Assembly: GCF_011839805.1 (NCBI RefSeq)
Contig: NZ_VWPY01000015.1
Coordinates: 1-64,000, forward strand
Length of the DNA stretch: 64,000 bases
From: Kineococcus rubinsiae
Lineage (GTDB): Bacteria; Actinomycetota; Actinomycetes; Actinomycetales; Kineococcaceae
Direction: 5' to 3'
Made by a program: the position numbers and the translations under genes. Below the pieces are notes generated by a model. It was not told the DNA's origin and did no database searches. It was given only the letters and a program-made list of their open reading frames with translations. Position 1 is the stretch's first letter, and each line of letters opens with the position of its first letter. Positions 8,774 through 16,591 of the stretch are shown one piece after another.

Positions 8774-9121
8774 GTGAGCGAGGCGGCGCAGGAGCGCGAG
8801 GCGCTGCTGCGCCGCTACGCGGAGCTGGTGAGGGCGGAACTGCCCGCGGCGGCCGAGCGCGGGGCGTGGTCGCTGCGGGCCGACCACTGCTTCGGCCGGG
8901 TCCTGCTCGACGACGCGGTGGGGGCGTGCTGGTACACCGTCCTGGACCGCCGGGCGGGCGCGGCCTTCCGGCAGCTGGACGACGACCGCCTCGCGCACGC
9001 GGTCGCGACGGGGGAGCGGCTGCTCGCCGAGGGCGACGCGCTGCTGCGCGAGCTGGACGCCCGCTCGCTCGCCTGGCGGGGCAAGCGGCCGAAGCGCGGG
9101 CCGGCGCCACCCCGGCGCTAG
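8774..9121 (+). CDS. conserved-looking small protein of unknown function
   Basis: 115-residue soluble protein starting with GTG 7 bases after the mmsA stop. It is rich in Arg, Ala, Leu and Glu, mostly helical, with a central RADHCFGRVLLDDAVG segment and a basic tail ending KRPKRGPAPPRR. I recall similar unnamed actinobacterial proteins with an LRADHC-like core but know no function. The tight spacing suggests cotranscription with mmsA. The Cys and His in ADHCFGR could bind a metal or act catalytically, which is speculation. Confidence 0.65.
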   Translation: MSEAAQEREALLRRYAELVRAELPAAAERGAWSLRADHCFGRVLLDDAVGACWYTVLDRRAGAAFRQLDDDRLAHAVATGERLLAEGDALLRELDARSLAWRGKRPKRGPAPPRR

Positions 9122-9174
9122 CGTGGCGGCCGAGACCGCACCGGAGCCGTCGGTGCGCCCGCCCGAGGAGAACC

Positions 9175-10176
9175 GTGACCCACGTCCCGAGCCCGACCCG
9201 CTACGACGCCATGCCCTACCGCCGCACGGGGCGCAGCGGCCTGCTGCTGCCGGCGGTGTCGCTGGGCCTGTGGCACAACTTCGGCGACGCCCAGCCGGCG
9301 GAGCGCCAGGGCGCGATCCTGCGCCGCGCCTTCGACCTGGGCGTCACGCACTTCGACCTGGCCAACAACTACGGCCCGCCCCCCGGTTCCGCCGAGACGA
9401 ACTTCGGCCGCCACCTCGCTCGCGACTTCCGCGCGCACCGCGACGAGCTGGTCATCTCCACCAAGGCCGGGTACGGCATGTGGGACGGCCCGTACGGCGA
9501 GTGGGGTTCGCGCAAGCACGTCCTGTCCAGCCTCGACGCGAGCCTGCGGCGGATGGGCCTCGACTCCGTCGACGTCTTCTACCACCACCGCCCCGACCCG
9601 CAGACGCCGATCGAGGAGACCATGGGCGCGCTGGCGAGCGCGGTCGCGCAGGGCAAGGCGTACTACGTGGGCGTCTCGAACTACTCGCCCGCGCAGACCC
9701 GCGAGGCCGCGCGCGTCCTGGACGGTCTCGGGGTCCCGCTGCTGATCCACCAGCCGCGCTACAACATGTTCGACCGCGAGGCCGAGGACGGCCTGCTCGA
9801 CGTCCTCGACGAGGTGGGCGTGGGGTCCATCGCGTTCTCCCCGCTCGCGCAGGGGCTCCTGACGGACCGCTACCTCGACGGGGTCCCCGCCGACTCCCGC
9901 GCCGCGGGCGACAGCCCGTTCCTGTCCACGGGCCGGCTCACCGAGGACGTCCTGGCGACCGTCCGCGCGCTCGACGCGGTGGCCAGGGAGCGCGGCCAGA
10001 CGCTGGCGCAGATGGCGCTGGCCTGGATCCTGCGCGGGGGCCGGGTCACCTCGGCGCTCATCGGGGCCAGCAGCGTCCGGCAGCTGGAGGACAACGTCGC
10101 CGCGGTGCAGCACCTCGACTTCGCGCCCGAGGAGCTGGCTCGCATCGACGCGGCGCTGGGTTCCTCCCGCGCCTGA
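9175..10176 (+). CDS. aldo/keto reductase, YghZ-like
   Basis: 333-residue (beta/alpha)8 NADPH-dependent oxidoreductase. It begins with the family pattern MPYRRTGRSGLLLPAVSLGL. The catalytic tetrad is visible: Asp and Tyr in FDLANNYGPPPGSAE, Lys in ISTKAGYG and His in YYHHRPD. The NNYGPPPGSAE segment and the overall pattern match the YghZ/L-glyceraldehyde-3-phosphate reductase subgroup, which often reduces methylglyoxal and small aldehydes. The GTG at 9175 follows GAGGAG. It lies 53 bases after the small protein in the same direction, so mmsA, this gene and the small ORF may share a transcript devoted to aldehydes. Confidence 0.92.
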   Translation: MTHVPSPTRYDAMPYRRTGRSGLLLPAVSLGLWHNFGDAQPAERQGAILRRAFDLGVTHFDLANNYGPPPGSAETNFGRHLARDFRAHRDELVISTKAGYGMWDGPYGEWGSRKHVLSSLDASLRRMGLDSVDVFYHHRPDPQTPIEETMGALASAVAQGKAYYVGVSNYSPAQTREAARVLDGLGVPLLIHQPRYNMFDREAEDGLLDVLDEVGVGSIAFSPLAQGLLTDRYLDGVPADSRAAGDSPFLSTGRLTEDVLATVRALDAVARERGQTLAQMALAWILRGGRVTSALIGASSVRQLEDNVAAVQHLDFAPEELARIDAALGSSRA

Positions 10177-10228
10177 CGGGGGGCCGGGTCCACGGCCGGG
10201 CGCTGCCCGGCCGTGGACCCGCGGCGGC

Positions 10229-11659
10229 TCAGCTGCCGTAGACGGTGCGGCCGTCCTCGAGGACGACCTTGTCCAGGCGGCGGGTCAGGTGCAGGGCCTC
10301 GAGGACGAACTCGACGCCCGAGGCGGCCCGGCCCGGCGACGGCTCGTCACCCAGACCCAGGCGGTCCAGCACCCGGCCGAGGCCGGGGACGGTGCCCACC
10401 TGCTCCAGCAGCCGCTGCGCCGGGACGAGGTCGCCGGTCTCGATCGTGCTGCCGCCCGTGACGAGGTCGGAGAAGCCGGAGAGCTCCGCGCCGCCGAGGC
10501 GGGCCCGGTAGGTCTCCGCCACCGCGGTGCGCAGCAGGTGCTCCAGCACCTCGACCTCGCGGCCCTCCTCGCCCTGCTCGAACTCGACCTTGCCGCCGAG
10601 CACGCTGACGATCGTGTGCAGGTCGCCCACGCGGGCCACCGGGTCGCCCGTCTCGCCGGACAGCGCCGAGCGGCGCAGCGCCGCGGCGGCGACGGTCTCG
10701 GCGGCCGCGATGGCGAAGCGGGCCGAGACGCCCGAGGCGGGGTCGACGGCGGGGGACTCGCGCACGGCGCGGGTGAAGCGGGCGAGGACCTCGACGAGGT
10801 GCTCGGGGACCTCCGCGACCGTGTCGGCCTCCTGCTGGACGAGCTGCACCTCCAGCGCGACCTCGAGCGGGTAGTGGGTGCGGACCTCCGCGCCGAAGCG
10901 GTCCTTCAGCGGCGAGATGATCCGCCCGCGGTTGGTGTAGTCCTCCGGGTTCGCGCTCGCCACGAGCAGGACGTCCAGGGGCAGCCGCAGCTGGTAGCCG
11001 CGGACCTGGATGTCGCGCTCCTCCAGGACGTTCAGCAGCGAGACCTGGATGCGCTCGGCGAGGTCCGGCAGCTCGTTGATGGCGAAGATGCCGCGGTTCG
11101 TGCGGGGCACCAGGCCGAAGTGGATGGTCTCCGGGTCGCCCAGGGTGCGGCCCTCGGCGACCTTGACCGGGTCGACGTCGCCGATGAGGTCGCCGACGGA
11201 GGTGTCGGGCGTCGCCAGCTTCTCGCCGTAGCGCAGCGAGCGGTGCAGCCAGTCGACGGCCAGGTCGTCGCCCTCGGCCACGACCCGGCGCCGCGAGGCG
11301 GGGGTCAGGGGCGAGTAGGGGTGCTCGTTGAGCTCGCTGCCCGCGATGACGGGCGTCCACTCGTCGAGCAGGCCGACGAGCGAGCGCAGCAGGCGCGTCT
11401 TGCCCTGCCCGCGCTCGCCGAGCAGGACGACGTCGTGGCCCGCGAGGAGGGCGCGCTCGAGCTCGGGCGCGACGGTGTCCTCGTAGCCGACGACGCCGGG
11501 GAAGCGGTCCTCGCCGGAGCGCATGCGCTGCAGCAGGTTGCGGCGCAGCTCCTCCTTCACGCCGACGTGCTCGTGGCCGGCGGCGCGCAGGGCGCCCAGG
11601 GTGCGGGGGAGGGAGGCGGGGGGTTCGAGGGGTAGCGGCGTGGAGGCGCTGGTCGTCAC
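10229..11659 (-). CDS. AAA+ ATPase, ChlI/MoxR-like, partner of the VWA protein
   Basis: 476-residue ATPase. Walker A is GERGQGKT (81-88). The Walker B position reads GIFAINELPDL (190-200), with Asn-Glu where Asp-Glu is usual; I believe this is normal for the Rv0958-like family. Such ATPases resemble the magnesium-chelatase I subunit but usually occur with a VWA protein and no chlorophyll genes, suggesting a chaperone-like remodelling role. The VWA partner is on the same strand 3.2 kb downstream, separated by three opposite-strand genes. The GTG start at 11659 has TAGGTT 7 bases upstream, the same leaderless layout as the VWA gene. Confidence 0.9.
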   Translation of the reverse strand: MTTSASTPLPLEPPASLPRTLGALRAAGHEHVGVKEELRRNLLQRMRSGEDRFPGVVGYEDTVAPELERALLAGHDVVLLGERGQGKTRLLRSLVGLLDEWTPVIAGSELNEHPYSPLTPASRRRVVAEGDDLAVDWLHRSLRYGEKLATPDTSVGDLIGDVDPVKVAEGRTLGDPETIHFGLVPRTNRGIFAINELPDLAERIQVSLLNVLEERDIQVRGYQLRLPLDVLLVASANPEDYTNRGRIISPLKDRFGAEVRTHYPLEVALEVQLVQQEADTVAEVPEHLVEVLARFTRAVRESPAVDPASGVSARFAIAAAETVAAAALRRSALSGETGDPVARVGDLHTIVSVLGGKVEFEQGEEGREVEVLEHLLRTAVAETYRARLGGAELSGFSDLVTGGSTIETGDLVPAQRLLEQVGTVPGLGRVLDRLGLGDEPSPGRAASGVEFVLEALHLTRRLDKVVLEDGRTVYGS

Positions 11660-11666
11660 GCGTCCG

Positions 11667-11672
11667 AACCTA
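11667..11672 (-). promoter_or_regulatory. -10 hexamer of leaderless AAA+ gene
   Basis: TAGGTT on the minus strand, 7 bases before the GTG start, matching the architecture at the VWA gene. Confidence 0.4.
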
Positions 11673-11807
11673 CGTCCGACCTCGGCCCCGCGCGACGGCG
11701 CGGGTCCCCCGGTGTTCCCCCCGGGCGGTGCCTGGGCGGTGCCCCGGCGTCCCTGGGCGTTCCCCGTGCGGTGCCCGGGTGGTGCCCCGGCGGAGGAGGA
11801 TGGGCGC

Positions 11808-12989
11808 GTGCCCTCGCATCCGGTCCGTGAGTCCCCCTACGTCAGCTCCGCGCTGCGCACCTCCGCGGAGTGGTCGTGGCGGTTCATCGTCGTGGTCGCC
11901 GGCGTGGCCCTGCTCGTCTACGGGCTGAGCTTCGTCAGCGAGGTCGCGATCCCCGCGCTCATCGGCATGCTCGTCGCGGCGCTGCTGCTGCCCGTCGTCG
12001 CGGCCCTGCACCGGATCGGCGTGCCGCAGGTCCTCGCGGCCCTCATCACCCTCCTCGCGGCCCTGGCCCTGCTCGCGGGCCTCGTGACGCTCGTCGGCAC
12101 GCAGGCCGCTTCCGGCTTCTCCGACCTCTCCGACTCGGCCGTGCAGGGCGTCGACCAGGTCGAGCAGTGGCTGAAGGACGGGCCGCTGAACCTCAGCACC
12201 ACCGCCATCAGCGACTACGTCGGGCAGGCGCAGGACGCCGTCACCGCCAACCGCGACACCATCGTCACGGGCGTCGTCGGGGTCGCCTCGACCGCGGGCC
12301 ACGTCGTCGCGGGCTTCTTCATCGCGATGTTCGCGTCGTTCTTCTACCTGCTCGAGGGCCGCCGCATCTGGTCGTGGCTGCTGCACCTGCTGCCGCACCC
12401 CGCCCGCAGCCCGCTGGACAACGCGGCCCGGCAGTCCTGGGTGACGCTCACGCACTACATGCGGGCCACGATCATCGTGGCGCTCGTCGACGGGGCCGGC
12501 GTGGCCATCGGCGCGGCGATCCTGCAGGTGCCGCTCGCCGTCCCCCTGGGCCTGGTCGTCTTCCTCGGCGCGTTCATCCCGATCGTCGGGGCCCTGCTGT
12601 CCGGCGCCGTCGCCGTGCTGGTCGCGCTCGTCGCCCACGGGCCCGTCACGGCGCTGGTGATGCTGGCCGTCGTCATCCTCGTGCAGCAGGTCGAGAGCCA
12701 CCTGCTGCAACCGTTCCTCATGGGCCGCGCGGTCGCCGTGCACCCGCTGGCGGTGATCCTCGCGGTCGCCTCGGGCGCCACGGTCTTCGGCATCGTCGGC
12801 GCGCTCTTCGCGGTGCCGCTCGTGGCCGTGCTCAACACGGGCGTCAGCGCCCTGGCCCGCGGCGACGACGAGACGACCGCCGAGGTCGCGGAGATCGACG
12901 ACTCCGACGCGCCGCTCGCGCCCGACACCCCGGACGCGACCCCGGTGCGCGCCGGCGACGGCGAGCCGCACGCCTCCGTGGACCGCTGA
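11808..12989 (+). CDS. AI-2E-family membrane permease
   Basis: 393-residue integral membrane protein of the AI-2E/YdiK/PerM family. About eight hydrophobic spans are visible. A soluble segment of ~100 residues falls between spans 3 and 4 (SGFSDLSDSAVQGVDQVEQW onward), as in the family. The C-terminal spans carry the typical EXHLLQPFLMGRAVAVHPLAV pattern. The tail after the last span (~50 residues) is acidic and disordered. Despite the family name, most members are not proven autoinducer exporters; some are Na+/H+ or other transporters. The GTG at 11808 follows GGAGGAGG. It ends at a strong bidirectional terminator shared with greA. Confidence 0.88.
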   Translation: MPSHPVRESPYVSSALRTSAEWSWRFIVVVAGVALLVYGLSFVSEVAIPALIGMLVAALLLPVVAALHRIGVPQVLAALITLLAALALLAGLVTLVGTQAASGFSDLSDSAVQGVDQVEQWLKDGPLNLSTTAISDYVGQAQDAVTANRDTIVTGVVGVASTAGHVVAGFFIAMFASFFYLLEGRRIWSWLLHLLPHPARSPLDNAARQSWVTLTHYMRATIIVALVDGAGVAIGAAILQVPLAVPLGLVVFLGAFIPIVGALLSGAVAVLVALVAHGPVTALVMLAVVILVQQVESHLLQPFLMGRAVAVHPLAVILAVASGATVFGIVGALFAVPLVAVLNTGVSALARGDDETTAEVAEIDDSDAPLAPDTPDATPVRAGDGEPHASVDR

Positions 12990-13002
12990 GGAGCCCACGA
13001 CA

Positions 13003-13034
13003 GCGCCCCGGGACCCGGACGGGTCCCGGGGCGC
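13003..13034. terminator. bidirectional terminator between permease and greA
   Basis: Perfect 14-bp stem GCGCCCCGGGACCC (13003-13016 with 13021-13034) and a GGAC loop between convergent genes. Confidence 0.85.
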
Positions 13035-13062
13035 GGTCCTGCCCGGCGGCGGCGCGCGGTGC

Positions 13063-13560
13063 TCAGCCCGTGAAGGGCTCCGTGCTGATGATCCGGACCG
13101 GGACCTTCGCGCCGTTCGGCGCGGTGTAGCTGACCTCGGTCCCCGGCTGCTGGCCGATGATGGCCGCGCCCAGGGGCGACTTCTCGCTGTAGACGTCGAG
13201 GCCGGCGCCGTCGCCCACCTCGCGGCTGCCGAGCAGGAAGCGCATCTCGTCGCCGGCCAGCTCGACCGTGACGACGGACCCGAGGGTCACCTCGCCCGCG
13301 ACCGACGCCGCCGCGGAGCCCACCTGGGCGGTCTCGAGGAGCTGGCGGAGCTGGCGGATGCGCAGCTCCTGCTTGCCCTGCTCCTCCTTCGCCGCGTGGT
13401 AGCCGGCGTTCTCCTTGAGGTCGCCCTCCTCGCGGGCCTGCTCGATGCGCTTGGCGAGCTCGCTGCGGCCCTCACCGGAGAGACGGTCGTACTCGGCCTT
13501 GAGCCGGTCGAAGGCGTCCTGGGTCAGCCAGGTGACGCTCCCGCTGGTCGTCTCGCTCAC
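13063..13560 (-). CDS. greA: transcription elongation factor GreA
   Basis: 165-residue Gre factor. It enters the RNA polymerase secondary channel and triggers cleavage of backtracked RNA. The N-terminal coiled-coil hairpin (about residues 10-80) includes the acidic tip region in AREEGDLKENAGYHAAKEEQ. The C-terminal FKBP-like domain contains VGDGAGLDVYSEKSPLGAAI and GTEVSYTAPNG. Length matches mycobacterial GreA. The GTG at 13560 is preceded by GGAGGAG. DUF4307 lies upstream on the same strand, with a hairpin between the two that probably gives greA its own promoter within 13561-13642. Confidence 0.95.
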   Translation of the reverse strand: MSETTSGSVTWLTQDAFDRLKAEYDRLSGEGRSELAKRIEQAREEGDLKENAGYHAAKEEQGKQELRIRQLRQLLETAQVGSAAASVAGEVTLGSVVTVELAGDEMRFLLGSREVGDGAGLDVYSEKSPLGAAIIGQQPGTEVSYTAPNGAKVPVRIISTEPFTG

Positions 13561-13642
13561 GATGACTCCTCCATGCTGGTGGACCGGCTCACCCGGGTGG
13601 TGAGCGGTCCGCGGTACCGGGGCCGCCTGCGGCCCCAAAGAC

Positions 13643-13680
13643 CGAGTCGCCCGTCCCGCGCGCGGCGGGAGAGCGACTCG
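13643..13680 (-). terminator. hairpin downstream of DUF4307 gene
   Basis: CGAGTCGC (13643-13650) pairs with GCGACTCG (13673-13680), with an inner CCCGC/GCGGG stem. It lies 94 bases beyond the DUF4307 stop and upstream of the greA promoter region. Confidence 0.6.
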
Positions 13681-13774
13681 AACGGCAACCGTAGCCGCTC
13701 GCGGGGCGGCCCTGCACCGCTTCGCGCGACCCGCCCAGACCGTTCGACTCAGCCGCCCCGCCCAGCCCCGCTGC

Positions 13775-14200
13775 TCAGCCGCCGACCTGGACGCACCCCT
13801 GCACGCCGACGGTCACGGCCCGCGCCGTCGTGCGGACGTCGGTGGTCTGCTCGACGTCGCGCTCGGTGCCCGCGGGGATGTCGACCTGGGCGAGGCCCAC
13901 CTCGGTCGAGGCGTCGTCGAGGGCCTGCACGGTGCAGCGCACCGCCGTGCCGGGGCTGCGGGTCACGGAGTAGCGGATCTCCGCCGTCGTGTCGTCGAGG
14001 ATCCGGTGGCTGATCTCCGTGGCCGAGGGGCCGGAGGACTGCGCGACGGCGACCCACACGAAGTAGGCCGTCAGCAGGGCGCCGCCCAGCAGGGCCGCGA
14101 CGAGGGGCCCGGGACGGCGCCACCAGGGCCGGCCGCCGTGGCGGCGGCCGTAGCGCTCGTCGAGGGAGTCCCCCGCGTCGAGGCGGGCGTCGTCGGGCAC
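13775..14200 (-). CDS. DUF4307 single-span membrane protein
   Basis: 141-residue protein of the DUF4307 family. A basic N-terminus (DERYGRRHGGRPWWRRPGP) is followed by one membrane span (about 33-52). An extracytoplasmic domain of ~85 residues has two Cys (AVRCTVQA and VQGCVQVGG) that could form a disulfide. The GTG at 14200 is used because it gives a normal N-terminus. It diverges from mca, an arrangement kept in mycobacteria (Rv1081c beside Rv1082). That suggests a link to mycothiol or the cell envelope, but no function is established. Confidence 0.82.
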   Translation of the reverse strand: MPDDARLDAGDSLDERYGRRHGGRPWWRRPGPLVAALLGGALLTAYFVWVAVAQSSGPSATEISHRILDDTTAEIRYSVTRSPGTAVRCTVQALDDASTEVGLAQVDIPAGTERDVEQTTDVRTTARAVTVGVQGCVQVGG

Positions 14201-14342
14201 GGGGCGCTCCCGGTGGTCGTGGTCCCCACCCGATCGGCGAGGATGGACCCCGATGGTCGCACCCCGGCCGCCGCGCCCCGACGACCGGGCGGGCACCGGC
14301 CGGGGCCGACGACGACGGACGTGCAGTGCGAGAGGAGCAGAG

Positions 14343-15239
14343 GTGGCGGAGAGGTTGCGGCTGATGGCCGTGCACGCCCACCCGGACGACGAGTCCAGCA
14401 AGGGGGCGGCCTCCATGGCGCGCTACGCGGCCGAGGGCGTCGACGTCCTCGTCGTGTCGTGCACCGGGGGTGAGCGGGGCGACGTGCTGAACCCCCGCCT
14501 GCAGGGGGACCCGCGGATGCTGCGGGACATGGCCGAGTACCGGCGGCGCGAGATGGCCGAGGCCGCGCGCGTGCTCGGGGTCCAGCACCGCTGGCTGGGC
14601 TACGTGGACTCCGGGCTGCCCGAGGGCGACCCGCTCCCGCCGCTGCCCGCGGGCTGCTTCGCCCTGGAGCCCGAGGAGTTCACCGTGGACGCCCTCGTGC
14701 ACGTGGTGCGGGAGTTCCGGCCGCACGTCATGACGACGTACGACGAGTCGGGGGGCTACCCCCACCCCGACCACATCATGACCCACGTGGTGAGCCGGGC
14801 GGCGTTCGACGCCGCGGCCGACCCGGAGCGGTTCCCGAAGGCCGGCCCCGCGTGGCAGACGTCGAAGCTCTACTACCACGCGAGCTTCTCGCGGGACCGG
14901 ATGACGACCTTCCACCAGGCCATGCTCGACCGGGGCCTGGAGTCGCCGTTCGCCGAGTGGATGAAGCGCTGGGAGGAGTCGGGCGTGCCGCGCCAGGAGC
15001 TGGAGATCACGACGCGCGTCGAGTGCGCCGACTGGTTCCCCGCGCGCGACCAGGCCCTGCTGGCCCACGCCACGCAGATCGACCCGGACGGCTGGTTCTT
15101 CAAGGTGCCGATGGACCTGCAGCGCGAGCTGTGGTCGACGGAGGACTACTCCCTCGCCCTGTCCCACGTCCCGACGACGACCCCCGAGGACGACCTCTTC
15201 GCCGGCCTGCGCGAGACGGCGGGCGGGAGCCCCGGGTGA
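14343..15239 (+). CDS. mca: mycothiol S-conjugate amidase Mca
   Basis: 298-residue zinc amidase of the LmbE/PIG-L family. It cleaves mycothiol S-conjugates to a mercapturic acid, which is exported, and GlcN-inositol, which is recycled. The metal site is HAHPDDES (His13, Asp16) with the HPDH segment at 141-144. The SSKGAA and GGERGDVLNPR segments favour Mca over its paralog MshB at 54884. The GTG at 14343 follows AGGAG. The next gene overlaps its stop (GTGA). Presence of Mca is strong evidence that the organism makes mycothiol. Confidence 0.95.
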   Translation: MAERLRLMAVHAHPDDESSKGAASMARYAAEGVDVLVVSCTGGERGDVLNPRLQGDPRMLRDMAEYRRREMAEAARVLGVQHRWLGYVDSGLPEGDPLPPLPAGCFALEPEEFTVDALVHVVREFRPHVMTTYDESGGYPHPDHIMTHVVSRAAFDAAADPERFPKAGPAWQTSKLYYHASFSRDRMTTFHQAMLDRGLESPFAEWMKRWEESGVPRQELEITTRVECADWFPARDQALLAHATQIDPDGWFFKVPMDLQRELWSTEDYSLALSHVPTTTPEDDLFAGLRETAGGSPG

Positions 15240-15553
15240 GGACGGCCGCGCTGCTGCTGGCGGCGACCCCGTCGCCGACCACGACGACCACCCCCAAGGT
15301 GGACGCCGACCTGGTCACGCCGGGGCTCTGGGGCTTCGTCCTGCTGTTCTTCCTGGCGCTCGCGGTCTACTTCCTGGGCCGCAGCATGGCCCGGCGGGTG
15401 CGGCGCGTGAACCAGCGCGCGCGCCTCGAGGCCGAGCTGCAGGAGGCCGAGGCTTCCGATGAGGGGCCCGGCGAGGGCGCGGGGAGCGGCGGGCACGAGC
15501 GGCTCGACACCTCGGCGGCCGTCGCGGACGAGGACCCGCCCGCCCCGCGCTGA
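15236..15553 (+). CDS. small single-span membrane protein coupled to mca
   Basis: 105-residue protein whose GTG overlaps the mca stop by 4 bases, so translational coupling is likely. A short Thr/Pro-rich N-terminus precedes one membrane span (GFVLLFFLALAVYFLG, roughly 34-49). A basic SMARRVRRVNQRARLE stretch and an acidic, disordered tail follow. The same position is held by a small membrane protein (Rv1083) downstream of mycobacterial mca. No function is known; an accessory role in export of Mca products is speculation. Confidence 0.8.
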   Translation: MRTAALLLAATPSPTTTTTPKVDADLVTPGLWGFVLLFFLALAVYFLGRSMARRVRRVNQRARLEAELQEAEASDEGPGEGAGSGGHERLDTSAAVADEDPPAPR

Positions 15554-15574
15554 GGCGTCGGGCGGTGTGGTCCC

Positions 15575-16507
15575 TCAGCGGGGCACCGTCGTCGCGCGCT
15601 CGGCGAGCGGCCGGGCCAGGTGCCCGGCCACCGCGCTCAGCACGGCGACGGTGTCGCGGCCGTCGGCGGCCCCCGCGGGGTGCTCCCGGCCGCTGAGGGC
15701 GGCCGCGCGCAGGTCGTCGACGGCCCGCGCGAACCCCTCCTGGGGCGTCCCGGTGAACCACGGCATCTCGTGCCGGCCGCCGGGGCCCCAGACGATCGCC
15801 GACGGCCCGCCGATCCCGGGCGGGGCCGTGCCGGTGAGAGACATCGCGGTGCTCGCCCCGCCCGCGTGCTCGGCGAGCACGGTGACGGCGTCGCGGACGC
15901 CCCGGGCGGCGGTGACCCGCTCGACCGGCGGCAGCAGCGCCCCGAGCACCGACAGCGCGTGCGGGCCCGCGTCCCACAGACCACCGTGCTCGCGCCGCCA
16001 CGGCGAGTCCCGGAACGGGCTGCCGGGGGCGTCGATGCTCCCGCCCCAGCGCACGAGCGCCCCCTCCCACGGCCCGTGCCGCACCGCCAGCTCCCGCAGC
16101 CGGTCGAGCCAGTCCGTGATGTCCGGCTGGAACAGGTAGGTCACGTTCACCACCGAGGCGACGCCCGCCTCCCGCGTGGCCGCGAGCACCGCGTCCGCGG
16201 CCGCGAGCTCGAGCGCGACGGGCTTCTCCAGCAGCAGGTGCCGCCCCGCCCGCGCGGCGCGGACGGCCAGCGGGGCCTGCACGTCCGGCGGCAGCGCGAT
16301 GCTCACGGCGTCCACCGCGGCCAGCAGCTCGTCGAGGTCGGCGAAGCCCCGCCCGCCCGCCTCGGCGGCCGCCGCGTCCGCCTTGGCGCGGTCGCGCCCC
16401 CAGAACCCGACGAGCTCGACGTCGGGGTGCGCGGCCAGCGCCGCGCCGTGGCACCAGCGGGCCCAGTAGCCCGTGCCGAGGACGCCGAACCGGCGGGGTG
16501 CGCTCAC
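15575..16507 (-). CDS. Gfo/Idh/MocA-family oxidoreductase
   Basis: 310-residue NAD(P)-dependent dehydrogenase. The N-terminal Rossmann fold starts FGVLGTGYWARWCHGAAL, with the GXGXXA dinucleotide motif near residues 10-15. The conserved EKPVALE segment supplies the family Lys that contacts the nicotinamide. The C-terminal half is the substrate domain (WDAGPHALSVLGALLPP). Members act on sugars, inositols or related polyols; the substrate cannot be read from sequence. The GTG at 16507 gives a standard N-terminus. It diverges from the serine hydrolase gene, with 84 bases between them. Confidence 0.88.
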   Translation of the reverse strand: MSAPRRFGVLGTGYWARWCHGAALAAHPDVELVGFWGRDRAKADAAAAEAGGRGFADLDELLAAVDAVSIALPPDVQAPLAVRAARAGRHLLLEKPVALELAAADAVLAATREAGVASVVNVTYLFQPDITDWLDRLRELAVRHGPWEGALVRWGGSIDAPGSPFRDSPWRREHGGLWDAGPHALSVLGALLPPVERVTAARGVRDAVTVLAEHAGGASTAMSLTGTAPPGIGGPSAIVWGPGGRHEMPWFTGTPQEGFARAVDDLRAAALSGREHPAGAADGRDTVAVLSAVAGHLARPLAERATTVPR

Positions 16508-16591
16508 GGGGGACAGCCTGCCGCAGCCGTACCGCTCAGTTCGGGAACCGGGCCGGGTCGGAGGGGCACGCACCCGACCGCAGGAGGACCC

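Noticed and set aside
10229-11659. Magnesium chelatase subunit for chlorophyll or cobalamin synthesis
   Set aside because: The ATPase resembles ChlI, but no porphyrin or cobalamin genes are present and it belongs with the VWA protein family of unknown substrate.
11808-12989. Quorum-sensing AI-2 exporter
   Set aside because: Only the family label suggests it; no luxS or AI-2 processing gene is nearby and most members have other or unknown functions.
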